DNA from: Acinetobacter sp. ANC 4173 | GTDB lineage: Bacteria > Pseudomonadota > Gammaproteobacteria > Pseudomonadales > Moraxellaceae | Reading direction: 5' to 3' | DNA length: 64,000 bases | NCBI RefSeq assembly: GCF_004331255.1 | Contig: NZ_SJOF01000008.1 | Location: 1-64,000, forward strand | Shown here: one piece after another, positions 48,779-58,349 of the stretch | Layout of the letters: every line of letters begins with the position of its first letter | Position numbering within the stretch: position 1 is the first letter of the stretch | Notes under the pieces: generated by a model | The model's input: the letters and a program-made list of their open reading frames with translations, nothing else | Told to the model about the DNA's origin: nothing | The model's database searches: none | Program-made: the position numbers and the translations under genes

Positions 48779-49255
48779 TTAGTCTGAAGGTGCTTCAACT
48801 TGAGATTGTTTTAAGTTATTGACCATAATGTCTAAATTATTGCGAATTAAATAAGCCAAATTCATATCAACTCCTTGCAACATTTTAGTTTCCAACGCTT
48901 CAACCACCGCATTACACTCGGCTAATTTAGCCAAACCACTTTCTGTCACCGTAAGCAAAATGCGACGACCATGGGTTGGATCTGGGGTTTTCTCAATCCA
49001 TTGCTGTTGCAATAAATCCTGCAAAATTTTATTGGCTGATTGTGGCTTAATAAATGAACGTTCTGCGAGTTTGGCATTCGATAAATTATTTTTAGAGGCC
49101 AAAACAGATAACGCCGTGAACTGAGGCAAAGTGATGTCTAAATCTTTTAAATGTTCTGTTAAATATTTACTAATTACCCGATCTATACGTGCAATGGTAT
49201 AGCTTAAACGTGGGCCATCTTCTGTTTTTTTATCAACGGTATTTGAACGCATCAT
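48779..49255 (-). CDS. hcaR: MarR-family regulator HcaR
   Basis: A 158-residue MarR protein with DITLPQFTALSVLASKNNLSNAKLAERSFIKPQSANKIL (recognition helix) and the wing DPTHGRRILLTVT. It lies beside hcaK and the hca catabolic operon. In A. baylyi HcaR represses the hca genes and is relieved by hydroxycinnamoyl-CoA thioesters, and this position agrees with that. It is separated from hcaK by a strong terminator, so it has its own promoter in the 49256-49287 region or is reached by readthrough. Confidence 0.8.
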   Translation of the reverse strand: MMRSNTVDKKTEDGPRLSYTIARIDRVISKYLTEHLKDLDITLPQFTALSVLASKNNLSNAKLAERSFIKPQSANKILQDLLQQQWIEKTPDPTHGRRILLTVTESGLAKLAECNAVVEALETKMLQGVDMNLAYLIRNNLDIMVNNLKQSQVEAPSD

Positions 49256-49281
49256 AATTTTTCATCATAAAAGCTAAAACT

Positions 49282-49315
49282 AAAAAAGAAGTATGAGAGT
49301 GAACTCTCATACTTC
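49282..49315 (-). terminator. Terminator between hcaK and hcaR
   Basis: GAAGTATGAGAGT (49288-49300) pairs perfectly with ACTCTCATACTTC (49303-49315). TTTTTT follows on the minus strand. Confidence 0.85.
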
Positions 49316-49322
49316 CTTGTAT

Positions 49323-50549
49323 TTAACGAGCTGTCGTACTTTGTATTAACTGTACAGGCTGTTTAGGCTTTCTGACAAGCATCAAGGCAGAAATTGCTGC
49401 GATCAGAATCACTGGAATACTTGAACCAATCACGATTGTGGCACTTTGCCCCAAAGACAGTAAAAAACCAGCAAGGAGTGGGCCTGCAAAAGAGCCAATA
49501 CGACCGACGGCAACTGCTGCCCCTACGCCTGTGCCTCGCATTTCGGCTGGATAATAAATGGCAGCAAGTCCATATAATGCAGACTGTCCACCCACAATAA
49601 ATAACCCACAACCCACCGCAGAGAGTGCCAGCACCGCCACAGTTGGAGAAAAAGACAGACAACACAAGGATACCAAAATGCCGAGATAAATAAATTTAAT
49701 CACAAAACTCATGCGCATTTTGTCTAACATCATGCCCATTAGGATTGAGCCGAAAGCCCCGCCAATGTTATAGCCCATTTGCACATAATTGGCTTGTGGT
49801 TTGGTTAAACCTTGAGCACCCATCAATAGAGGCAGCCAATTCAGCAAGAAATACAGCACCACCAATGTACAGAAGAAACTGATCCAAATTTGAATGGTCG
49901 ACATTCTTCGTTCTTTGGCAAATAGCACTTCCAAAAAAGGCGTTGCCGATTGGGTTTTACGGTCTAGATAATCAGTTGATTCAGGTAAGAATTTCATCAA
50001 TAGTGGAATTAATAGAATTGGGGCAATTCCTCCCACATAGAAGATATGACGCCACTCTGCATCGCCAGACAAAAGCATTGCAACTACAGAAGTGAGTAAG
50101 CCACCGCAGGGAATACCACTGTACATAATACTCACCGCTGTGCCTTTACGGTCAGATGATACCGCCTCGGATGCCAAGGTAATCATCATCGGTAAAGCAC
50201 CGCCCATACCTAGTCCAGTCAAGAAACGGATGACTAACAGGAGTTCATAATTTGTAGCAAAGGCAGTCACTAATGACATCGCCCCAAAAATTAAGATACT
50301 GAAAATTAATACTTTTTTACGACCGATATAATCAGCAAGCCGCCCACCGATAATTGCACCTGGTAAAGTTCCGATAATGGCTGCACTAAAGGCCCAAGCC
50401 ATCTGGGCATTGTCCAACATAAATTCTGCACGCATACGCGGGGCGGCAACCCCCATAGATTGAAGATCGAAACCTTCAAAAATTGCGATTGCAAAACATA
50501 ACAGCAATGTGAGTTTGGCCCTTCCTGAGGGATGATGCACTTTATCCAT
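49323..50549 (-). CDS. hcaK: Aromatic acid:H+ symporter (HcaK type)
   Basis: A 408-residue MFS protein. Start ATG 50547-50549 is chosen for the AAGGA seven bases upstream. EGFDLQSMGVAAP in helix 1 is the AAHS signature and GGRLADYIGRKKVL lies in loop 2-3. It is divergent from hcaA and would bring hydroxycinnamates into the cell. It differs clearly in sequence from VanK. Confidence 0.82.
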   Translation of the reverse strand: MDKVHHPSGRAKLTLLLCFAIAIFEGFDLQSMGVAAPRMRAEFMLDNAQMAWAFSAAIIGTLPGAIIGGRLADYIGRKKVLIFSILIFGAMSLVTAFATNYELLLVIRFLTGLGMGGALPMMITLASEAVSSDRKGTAVSIMYSGIPCGGLLTSVVAMLLSGDAEWRHIFYVGGIAPILLIPLLMKFLPESTDYLDRKTQSATPFLEVLFAKERRMSTIQIWISFFCTLVVLYFLLNWLPLLMGAQGLTKPQANYVQMGYNIGGAFGSILMGMMLDKMRMSFVIKFIYLGILVSLCCLSFSPTVAVLALSAVGCGLFIVGGQSALYGLAAIYYPAEMRGTGVGAAVAVGRIGSFAGPLLAGFLLSLGQSATIVIGSSIPVILIAAISALMLVRKPKQPVQLIQSTTAR

Positions 50550-50804
50550 AACTAAATCCTTCTTTTGGTATTTCCATAACATCTTGTTGTTTTGTGCTGT
50601 TCATCGAACACTCGTAGAATATCAGTTAGACTGATTTAAAAATCAATACAAAAATTAATTTATTTTTTATAAAAATTATTTTAATTATATTTTTCAATGA
50701 TATGAAAAATTTATGAAAAATAATTCAAAAAACACTTGAATGTAAGTTTAACTGATATTAATTTAAGTAAAGAACAACCAGACTGTCATTCAAGGAGCAA
50801 GCAC
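50550..50804. promoter_or_regulatory. hcaK-hcaA control region with paired dyads
   Basis: ATATCAGTTA (50619-50628) is mirrored by TAACTGATAT (50749-50758), and the left site is itself a dyad, ATCAGT-tag-ACTGAT (50621-50635). One site lies near each divergent gene. They are good candidates for HcaR binding. AAGGAG at 50792-50797 is the hcaA ribosome site. Confidence 0.5.
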
Positions 50805-51638
50805 ATGACATATGAAAACCGTTGGGAAACTGTTGATGTAAAAATTGAAAATGGTATTGCATGGGTTATTTTAAACCGCCCAGAAAAGAAAAATGCCATG
50901 AGTCCAACATTAAACCGTGAAATGATTGATGTTCTCGAAACATTAGAACTTGATCAAGACGCTCGCGTGTTGGTATTAACAGGATCTGGGGACTCTTGGA
51001 CAGCAGGCATGGATTTGAAAGAATATTTCCGTGAAGTAGATAGTCAACCAGAAATTGTACAAGAACGTATTCGTCGTGATTCTTGTCGCTGGCAGTGGCA
51101 ATTATTACGTATGTATTCAAAACCAACCATCGCCATGGTCAATGGATGGTGTTTCGGTGGTGGCTTCTCTCCTTTGGTGGCGTGTGATCTTGCTATTGCA
51201 GCAGATGAAGCAACCTTTGGTTTGTCTGAAATTAACTGGGGAATTCCACCGGGCAACTTGGTTAGTAAGGCAATGGCAGATACCGTTGGACACCGTACCT
51301 CGCTGTATTACATTATGACGGGCAAGACTTTTAGCGGAAAAGAAGCGGAAAATATGGGCTTGGTCAATAAAAGCGTACCGTTAGCTCAACTTAAAGCAGA
51401 AGTCACTGAACTTGCCAATATTTTGCAAGAGAAAAACCCTGTGGTATTGCGTACTGCTAAAAATGGTTTTAAACGTTGTCGTGAACTCACTTGGGATCAA
51501 AATGAAGATTATTTATATGCCAAGTTAGATCAATGTAACCATCGCGATACTGAAGGCGGACGCCAAGAAGGTCTGAAACAATTCCTAGATGAAAAATCAA
51601 TTAAGCCGGGTTTACAAAGCTACAAGCGTACGGGCTAA
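50805..51638 (+). CDS. hcaA: Hydroxycinnamoyl-CoA hydratase-lyase
   Basis: A 277-residue crotonase-fold enzyme that hydrates feruloyl-, caffeoyl- and p-coumaroyl-CoA and cleaves off acetyl-CoA to give the benzaldehyde. Start ATG 50805 has AAGGAG seven bases upstream; the longer frame is not needed. Signatures are VKIENGIAWVILNRPEKKNAMSPTLN-type N-terminus, TAGMDLKEYFREVD, WCFGGGFSPLVACDLAIA and the EINWGIPPGNLV segment with the catalytic Glu. It is the first gene of the hca operon. Confidence 0.92.
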   Translation: MTYENRWETVDVKIENGIAWVILNRPEKKNAMSPTLNREMIDVLETLELDQDARVLVLTGSGDSWTAGMDLKEYFREVDSQPEIVQERIRRDSCRWQWQLLRMYSKPTIAMVNGWCFGGGFSPLVACDLAIAADEATFGLSEINWGIPPGNLVSKAMADTVGHRTSLYYIMTGKTFSGKEAENMGLVNKSVPLAQLKAEVTELANILQEKNPVVLRTAKNGFKRCRELTWDQNEDYLYAKLDQCNHRDTEGGRQEGLKQFLDEKSIKPGLQSYKRTG

Positions 51639-51675
51639 TTTCTGGTTTTTAAATGGTTAAGTAAGGATACAACCC

Positions 51676-53193
51676 ATGCACAATGTACAGTTAAAACAAG
51701 ATGAAACTGTGGACACATCAAGCTTTGAATCCGCGCCAAACGTCCATACGGTGCAATTGCTGATTCACGGGCAGTCTGTCGATGCATCGAATCAAGCGAC
51801 GTTTGCACGAATTAGTCCAGTTGATGGTCAAGTCGCTAGTATTGCAGCGGCGGCAACTTTAGCAGATGTCGATTTAGCGATAGCATCGGCAGCAAAGGCT
51901 TTTCCTGTTTGGTCGAAACTTTCCCCCACTGAACGCCGCTTACGCTTACTCAAAGCTGCGGACTTGATGGATGCAAGAACGGATCAATTTATTCAAATTG
52001 GGATGCGTGAAACAGGTTCAACTGCGACATGGTATGGGTTCAATGTCCATCTTGCTGCCAACATGTTGCGTGAAGCAGCAGCCATGACCACACAAATGGA
52101 TGGCAGTCTTATTCCATCCGATGTGCCAGGAAATATGGCGATGGGAATTCGTGTTCCGTGTGGCGTTGTAGTCGGTATAGCGCCATGGAATGCTCCTGTG
52201 ATTTTACCGACCCGTGCTTTGGCGATGCCACTGGCCTGCGGTAATACTGTGGTACTCAAAGCGTCCGAAGCTTGCCCTGCAACCCAGCGTTTAATTGGGC
52301 AAGTGTTGCATGAAGCAGGACTTGGCGATGGTGTGGTAAATGTCATCACCCATGCAGCTGAAGATGCACCGCAAATTGTGGAGCGCTTGATCTCGCACCC
52401 TGCGGTCAAACGAATTAATTTTACTGGCTCTACCAAAGTCGGGAAAATTATTGCAGAAACCGCAGCCAAATACTTAAAACCTGTTCTACTCGAACTTGGT
52501 GGAAAAGCGCCTGTGGTCGTATTGAATGAAGCTGATGTCGATGAAGCTGTCAATGCGGTTGCATTTGGTGCGTTCTTCAACCAAGGGCAAATCTGTATGT
52601 CTACCGAACGCGTACTCGTTCAAGATGGGATTGCGGATCAATTTATTGAAAAACTGATTGAAAAGACCCGCACCATTCATGCAGGCAATCCAACCTTTAA
52701 AGGACATGCGCTTGGTGTATTGGAAAGCCAACGCGCAGCAAATCGCATTCGACATTTACTAGAAGATGCGCAAAGCCAAGGTGCAAATTTACCGCTCGGC
52801 ATTCATATACAAGACACTGTTATGCAACCAACTTTGGTTTTGAATATTCAACCCGAGATGCTGCTGTATCGTGAAGAATCTTTTGGCCCTGTTTGCACGG
52901 TTCAACGTTTTAATAGTGTTGAAGAAGGCATTGCCCTTGCCAACGACAGTGAGTTTGGTTTATCTGCTGCTGTGTTTAGTCAAAATATTGCACAAGCACT
53001 GGATGTTGCGAAACAAATTGACTCAGGTATTTGCCATATTAATGGGGCAACGGTACACGATGAAGCACAAATGCCTTTTGGTGGAACCAAAGCCAGTGGA
53101 TATGGACGCTTTGGCAGTAAAGCATCGATTGCCGAATTTACAGAATTGCGTTGGATCACCATACAAACACAGCCGCGTCATTATCCAATTTAA
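51676..53193 (+). CDS. hcaB: Hydroxybenzaldehyde (vanillin) dehydrogenase
   Basis: A 505-residue aldehyde dehydrogenase oxidising vanillin, protocatechualdehyde or 4-hydroxybenzaldehyde to the acids. GIAPWNAPVILPTRALAMPLACGN, LELGGKAPVVVL and the catalytic Cys in FNQGQICMSTERVLV are intact. It follows hcaA by 37 bases. A hairpin AAAGCGCA/TGCGCTTT (53244-53263) lies between it and hcaC, next to the hcaC ribosome site. Confidence 0.9.
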   Translation: MHNVQLKQDETVDTSSFESAPNVHTVQLLIHGQSVDASNQATFARISPVDGQVASIAAAATLADVDLAIASAAKAFPVWSKLSPTERRLRLLKAADLMDARTDQFIQIGMRETGSTATWYGFNVHLAANMLREAAAMTTQMDGSLIPSDVPGNMAMGIRVPCGVVVGIAPWNAPVILPTRALAMPLACGNTVVLKASEACPATQRLIGQVLHEAGLGDGVVNVITHAAEDAPQIVERLISHPAVKRINFTGSTKVGKIIAETAAKYLKPVLLELGGKAPVVVLNEADVDEAVNAVAFGAFFNQGQICMSTERVLVQDGIADQFIEKLIEKTRTIHAGNPTFKGHALGVLESQRAANRIRHLLEDAQSQGANLPLGIHIQDTVMQPTLVLNIQPEMLLYREESFGPVCTVQRFNSVEEGIALANDSEFGLSAAVFSQNIAQALDVAKQIDSGICHINGATVHDEAQMPFGGTKASGYGRFGSKASIAEFTELRWITIQTQPRHYPI

Positions 53194-53279
53194 CAATTGG
53201 ATTTGACCTTAATATTCAATAAAAATGCATGAAGCAAAAATATAAAGCGCAGTGATGCGCTTTCCATGGAGTGAAACCA

Positions 53280-55157
53280 ATGCAAATGAATGCCACTCAA
53301 TCACAAGATCGCGAACGCTTCGTAAAACTGGGGAGCCATGATGTCGATTATGTCTATCGAGATCAGGTCTTGTATCTTCATCCTAAAGAACAACTTCAAA
53401 ATTACCCACAAAAACTGACTGATCGTCTGATTCATTTTGCACAAACCAAGCCAGAACATATTTTTGCGGCAAAACGAAATACTCAAGGTGAGTGGGTCAA
53501 ACTCAGTTATGCCGACACCTTGCAACGTGCTTGGCATATTGCCCAAGCCTTACATAATCGCGATTTGAGCGAACAACGCCCTTTGCTTATTTTATCGGGC
53601 AATGATCTTGAGCATTTAACGCTGTCGATGGCTGCGATGTTGGCTGGTGTTCCATTTTCTGCCATATCCCCTGCTTATTCACTGATTTCACAAGATTTTG
53701 GTAAACTTAAACATGTTTTCGATGTGCTCACTCCGGGCATGGTCTACGCCAGTGACGGTCAAGCTTTTGCTAAAGCCATTCAGAGTTGTGCTCAAGCAGA
53801 GGTTGAAATAGTTACGAATAAAGGGATTCTGGGTGAACATGGTTGTACTTCATTTCAATCGCTTTTAGATACGCCTGTCACCAATGTACAAGAGTATTAT
53901 CAAAGTTTAGACGAACATCAAATTGCCAAGTTTTTATTTACCTCGGGTTCGACCAAACTGCCGAAAGCGGTACCAACCACGCATTTGATGTTAAGCGTCA
54001 ACCAGCAAATGTTATTACAAACCTTCCCAGAGTTTGAAGAAACACCGCCTGTATTATTGGATTGGTTGTCTTGGCATCATACCTTTGGCGGTAGCCACAA
54101 TGTCGGGATTGCCTTATATAACGGCGGAAGCATCTATATTGATGATGGTAAACCAGTTGCAGGCAAGTTCGATGAGACGATTCGAAACTTAAAAGAAATT
54201 TCACCTACAGTTTATTTAAACGTACCCAAAGGTTGGGAAGAACTCACCGATGCATTGGAACAAGATGCTGAACTGCGTGACCGTTTCTTTGAAAAAGTGA
54301 AAATTTTATTCTTTGCAGGTGCTGCGTTATCTGAAGCGGGTTGGAACCGACTAGACCGAATTGCACAGCAACATTGTGGCGAAAAAATCCGTATTATGAG
54401 TGGGCTTGGCATGACGGAAACAGCTCCTTCTTGTGCGTTTACCACAGGACCACGCGTCATGGCAGGCTTTATTGGCTACCCAGCACCGGGCTGCGAAATC
54501 AAGTTGGTTCCTTATGGCGACAAACTTGAATTTTGTGTCCGTGGCAAACACGTCATGAAAGGTTATTGGCGCTTAAATGAAGATCAGCAAAGTACAGTCT
54601 TTGATGAAGAAGGCTTTTTCCATACTGGAGATGCGGTTCGCTTGGTCGATGTCAATGATCCAACTCAGGGCTTAATGTACGATGGCCGTATTGCAGAAGA
54701 CTTTAAACTCAATACAGGCACGTTTGTAAATGTCGGAACCCTTCGCAATAAGGTTTTAATTCAAGGCAATCGACTGATTCAGGATGTCTGTATTACCGGT
54801 TCAAATCTAAATGCAATTGGCTTTTTGATTTTCCCTAAATTAGATGCCTGTGCTGAATACGCGGAACTTTCACTAGCAGAAAACTCAGCAGATCAGATCT
54901 TGAAACACCCTAAAGTACAGCACTGGTTCCGCCAATTTCTGATGACCTTCAATAAAGATGCAACGGGGAGTTCAAATCGCGCCTCGATGCTGTATCTGAT
55001 GACTGAACCACCGCAGCTCGATGCAGGTGAAGTTACGGATAAAGGCAATCTCAATCAAGGCAATATTATTAAACGCCGTGCCGAAAAAATTGAAGAGCTG
55101 TATCAAAAACAAACTGAGAATTCACTGATTATTCGAATTCCAACTTTAAACAACTAA
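53280..55157 (+). CDS. hcaC: Hydroxycinnamate-CoA ligase (feruloyl-CoA synthetase)
   Basis: A 625-residue AMP-forming acyl-CoA ligase. Start ATG 53280 follows GGAG by eight bases; GTG 53271 lies inside that site. The P-loop FLFTSGSTKLPKAVPTTH, the central GGSIYIDDGKP region, GLGMTETAPSCAF and the late YWRLNEDQQ...FHTGDAV are present. It activates ferulate, caffeate and p-coumarate for HcaA. It lies third in the operon. An 8-bp hairpin directly upstream may tune expression. Confidence 0.9.
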   Translation: MQMNATQSQDRERFVKLGSHDVDYVYRDQVLYLHPKEQLQNYPQKLTDRLIHFAQTKPEHIFAAKRNTQGEWVKLSYADTLQRAWHIAQALHNRDLSEQRPLLILSGNDLEHLTLSMAAMLAGVPFSAISPAYSLISQDFGKLKHVFDVLTPGMVYASDGQAFAKAIQSCAQAEVEIVTNKGILGEHGCTSFQSLLDTPVTNVQEYYQSLDEHQIAKFLFTSGSTKLPKAVPTTHLMLSVNQQMLLQTFPEFEETPPVLLDWLSWHHTFGGSHNVGIALYNGGSIYIDDGKPVAGKFDETIRNLKEISPTVYLNVPKGWEELTDALEQDAELRDRFFEKVKILFFAGAALSEAGWNRLDRIAQQHCGEKIRIMSGLGMTETAPSCAFTTGPRVMAGFIGYPAPGCEIKLVPYGDKLEFCVRGKHVMKGYWRLNEDQQSTVFDEEGFFHTGDAVRLVDVNDPTQGLMYDGRIAEDFKLNTGTFVNVGTLRNKVLIQGNRLIQDVCITGSNLNAIGFLIFPKLDACAEYAELSLAENSADQILKHPKVQHWFRQFLMTFNKDATGSSNRASMLYLMTEPPQLDAGEVTDKGNLNQGNIIKRRAEKIEELYQKQTENSLIIRIPTLNN

Positions 55158-55231
55158 GTCACTGAAATAACAGTAAAAAAGCTCAATTTATTTTGGGCTT
55201 TACCCTTACTTTTGCCAAAAAAAGGTTAAGT

Positions 55232-56371
55232 ATGCAACAAGATACTGAATTTGAACTGTTTCGCGATAACTATCGCCGCTTTCTAAAAGAATATGTCGCA
55301 CCGCATTATGAACAGTGGGAAGAAGAATGTTTGATTCCAAGACAATTATGGAACCAGTTAGGTGAAAACGGCTTTTTATGTGTCGATGTGCCTGAAGAAT
55401 ATGGTGGTTATGGCGCCCCTGTACACTATTCTCTGATGCTGGTACAGGAAACTGCGCAAGCAGGTTTTACCTCCTTAGCTGTTGCAATCGGTGGACAAAA
55501 TGAACTGGTTTCTCCATATATTCAAAACTTAGGCAGTGAAGAACAAAAGCAATATTGGCTCCCAAAAATGGTTACTGGCGAGGTCGTCACTGCGATAGCC
55601 ATGACCGAAGCCAATGCAGGCTCAGACTTACAAGCCATTCGCACCCAAGCTATTCTGGATCAAGACCATTATTTGGTGGATGGTTCAAAAACCTTTATTT
55701 CTAATGGGATACATGCTGACCTGATTGTCTTGGTGGCAAAGACTAATCCTGAAGCTCGAGCAAAGGGTATTTCCCTGTTATTGGTTGATGCTGCATTAGA
55801 TGGTGTTGAAAAAGGCAGATCTTTGAAAAAAATTGGACTCCATGCCCAAGACACCGCTGAGTTATTTTTCGATCAGGTCAAAGTGCCTAAGAACCAAAGA
55901 TTGGGCGAAGAAGGTCAAGGTTTTTCCTATCTAATGCAAGAGTTGCCCCGTGAACGCCTAAGTATTTCTATGATGGCTCTAGGTTCAATTTTAGGCGCTA
56001 TTGATCTCACCAGTGATTATGTCCAGCAACGTAAAGCTTTTGGTCAGCCTTTAAGTCATATGCAAAACACACGTTTTGTGTTGGCTAATACGCAAATTAA
56101 AGCCAAAGCAGCTCAGGCCTTTGTCGATCAATGTGCGGAACAATACAGTCGAGATGCTTTAAGCGTCAGTCATGTCGCTGCCTTGAAATGCTTTATTACC
56201 GATACCCAATGCGATGTGATTGATCAACTACTACAACTGTTTGGCGGCTATGGCTACATGCAGGAATACCCGATTTCACGTTTTTTTGTCGATGCACGTG
56301 TGCAAAAAATTTACGGTGGCACCAATGAAATTATGAAAGAAATTGTCGCGCGGGAAATGCTCGGAAAATAA
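55232..56371 (+). CDS. hcaD: Acyl-CoA dehydrogenase HcaD
   Basis: A 379-residue acyl-CoA dehydrogenase. Start ATG 55232 has AAAGG six bases upstream. FAD-site segments AMTEANAGSDLQAI and QLFGGYGYMQEYPISRF, and the late catalytic Glu region IYGGTNEIMKEIVAREML, are conserved. In A. baylyi HcaD desaturates the CoA esters of hydroxyphenylpropionates so that they join the pathway. It follows hcaC by 74 bases and is followed by a 9-bp hairpin without a T-run (56396-56416). Confidence 0.87.
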   Translation: MQQDTEFELFRDNYRRFLKEYVAPHYEQWEEECLIPRQLWNQLGENGFLCVDVPEEYGGYGAPVHYSLMLVQETAQAGFTSLAVAIGGQNELVSPYIQNLGSEEQKQYWLPKMVTGEVVTAIAMTEANAGSDLQAIRTQAILDQDHYLVDGSKTFISNGIHADLIVLVAKTNPEARAKGISLLLVDAALDGVEKGRSLKKIGLHAQDTAELFFDQVKVPKNQRLGEEGQGFSYLMQELPRERLSISMMALGSILGAIDLTSDYVQQRKAFGQPLSHMQNTRFVLANTQIKAKAAQAFVDQCAEQYSRDALSVSHVAALKCFITDTQCDVIDQLLQLFGGYGYMQEYPISRFFVDARVQKIYGGTNEIMKEIVAREMLGK

Positions 56372-56453
56372 TTCGTTTAAACAACAAATGAAGAACAGAC
56401 CTCGATCCGAGGTCTGAATGTAAAACAACAATGATATTTCAGGAAGAAATGCA

Positions 56454-57707
56454 ATGCAGTCTAAATTATGGATGTACTCTACCCTTATGCTCTCCAGTTC
56501 AGTATTTGCAGGTAGCTTTATTGATAACAGCACGGTCGACTTAACCACCCGAAATTTTTATTTTGATCGTGATTATCAAGAACAGTCTAAATACCCTGCC
56601 GCCAAAGATTGGACGCAAGGCTTTATTCTAAAAGCCAATTCGGGCTATACCGAAGGAACAGTTGGTTTTGGCTTGGATATATTAGCGACGGCTGGGTTTA
56701 AACTGGATGCCAGTGCAGATTATGCGGGGACGGGAAACCTACCGCGGGATACTGTGACCAATGAACCTGCTTCAAGTTATGGAGAAATTGGGGTAACGGG
56801 AAAATCTAAAATCAGTAAAACTGAATTAAAGGTCGGAACACTTCGACCAATGAACCCTGTACTGGTTGCCTCGCCTGCACGCTTATTACCACAAACCTAT
56901 CGTGGGATTTCGTTAGAATCGAAAGATATTCAAAACCTTGATTTTCAATCGGCTTATATCGACAAGGTCAATCATCGTGATTCAAGCAATTATGAAAACA
57001 TTAAAATATCAGGTGTAAATGGGCGCTTTAAAAGTGCAGAAACAGATGGGCTCTATTATTTGGGAGGACATTACCAACTCATCCCCAATACTAAACTCAC
57101 CAGTTTTTATATGAATGTTGAAGATTTATATGACCAATCCATGTTTGGGGTCACCTACAATCATCAGTTCAATGAGAACAATAATTTAAGTTCACAATTG
57201 CGCTACTACCGCAGCCGTGATGAAGGTCAAGCCAAAGCAGGTTTGGTGGATAATGATCTGATTCATGCCTATTTTGAATATAAACATCAAAACCATAAGT
57301 TTATTTTGGCGACTTTTCATCATAGCGGTGATACCGCATTTCCCTACTTAACAGGCGGTGAAACAGGCTTGCTGATCGACACTTGGCCAGCGGAATTTTT
57401 AAATCCCAAAGAGCGTGTTTACAGCTTTCGTTATGAATATGACTTCAAAAACTATGTACCTGGTTTACGCTTTATGACCCGTTACACCACTGGTGACAAT
57501 ATTTATGCACCAAATTTGGGTGGAACCGATTTGAAAGAACATGAAACTGATTTTGACCTGGGTTATACGGTGCAAACAGGTATGTTCAAAAACCTTGGCT
57601 TACGCGCACGTTATGCCATGTATGACAACAATATGCTCTCCTCAGCCAACATCAAACCATCCAACGAAACACGCATTAACATTGATTACACATGGAAATT
57701 TAAATAA
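56454..57707 (+). CDS. hcaE: OprD-family porin of the hca cluster
   Basis: A 417-residue outer-membrane channel with a signal peptide ending SVFA. Mature-start segment TVDLTTRNFYFDRDY, LLPQTYRGISLES and the last strand INIDYTWKFK are typical. It is a paralogue of vanP at 42718-44001. It lies inside the hca operon and probably admits hydroxycinnamates. A strong terminator follows directly, splitting it from the next genes. Confidence 0.85.
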   Translation: MQSKLWMYSTLMLSSSVFAGSFIDNSTVDLTTRNFYFDRDYQEQSKYPAAKDWTQGFILKANSGYTEGTVGFGLDILATAGFKLDASADYAGTGNLPRDTVTNEPASSYGEIGVTGKSKISKTELKVGTLRPMNPVLVASPARLLPQTYRGISLESKDIQNLDFQSAYIDKVNHRDSSNYENIKISGVNGRFKSAETDGLYYLGGHYQLIPNTKLTSFYMNVEDLYDQSMFGVTYNHQFNENNNLSSQLRYYRSRDEGQAKAGLVDNDLIHAYFEYKHQNHKFILATFHHSGDTAFPYLTGGETGLLIDTWPAEFLNPKERVYSFRYEYDFKNYVPGLRFMTRYTTGDNIYAPNLGGTDLKEHETDFDLGYTVQTGMFKNLGLRARYAMYDNNMLSSANIKPSNETRINIDYTWKFK

Positions 57708-57710
57708 GCA

Positions 57711-57747
57711 AATGGAGGTTCTGCATTGATCAGAACCTCCATTTTTT
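57711..57747 (+). terminator. Terminator inside the hca cluster
   Basis: AATGGAGGTTCTG (57711-57723) pairs perfectly with CAGAACCTCCATT (57731-57743), followed by TTTT. It lies between hcaE and the DUF3237-like gene, whose GAGGGG ribosome site starts two bases later. Confidence 0.85.
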
Positions 57748-57759
57748 GAGGGGAAATTC

Positions 57760-58296
57760 ATGCAAAAACGACTTAGCCTATTCTTTGGATTGTACTTACT
57801 TAGCCAGACACATGCTGAAACTCGATATCATCCACCAGCCCCTCATTTAGAACCACTGGCTCAATTTAGTGTCGATTTAAATGCTCCTGTGTGGGAACTC
57901 GGAACCACTAGCGATAGTGGCAAACGTCGAATTATTCCAATTACAGGTGGCACCTTCCAAGGGAAACAACTCAAAGGCCGTATTTTAAATAATGGAGCAG
58001 ATTGGCAAATTGTGGACAGTCAGGGACTTGCGATTATTGATACGCGTTACCTGTTAGAAACAGATGATGGTGCGCTGATTTATCTTCAAACCAAAGGTTA
58101 TCGACATGGATCAACCCAAGTACTGCAACAACTTGCAGAGGGTCAAAATGTCGATCCGAACAAATACTATTTCAAAATCACCATGCAATTTGAAACCAGT
58201 TCACCCAAATATGCTTGGTTGAACCAAACGGTAGCCGTCGGGAGTGCCATGCGTTTAGGCAAAGCCGTAATTTATGACGCTTACACGCTTCAGTGA
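57760..58296 (+). CDS. Exported DUF3237-family protein
   Basis: A 178-residue protein with a signal peptide (SLFFGLYLLSQTHA). The body has ISVDLNAP-like and GKRRIIPITGGTFQGKQLKGRIL, then a GADWQIVDSQGLAIIDTRYLLETDDGALIYLQTKGYRHG region, which is the DUF3237 pattern. GAGGGG precedes the start. It lies between hcaE and hcaF, past an internal terminator. As I recall the A. baylyi hca order, no such gene has a name there. A role with aromatic compounds in the periplasm is possible. Confidence 0.72.
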   Translation: MQKRLSLFFGLYLLSQTHAETRYHPPAPHLEPLAQFSVDLNAPVWELGTTSDSGKRRIIPITGGTFQGKQLKGRILNNGADWQIVDSQGLAIIDTRYLLETDDGALIYLQTKGYRHGSTQVLQQLAEGQNVDPNKYYFKITMQFETSSPKYAWLNQTVAVGSAMRLGKAVIYDAYTLQ

Positions 58297-58349
58297 TCAG
58301 GCAACTCATTCATTTTTCTCCTCTTCATTTGAAATAAGGATCTTTCGAA

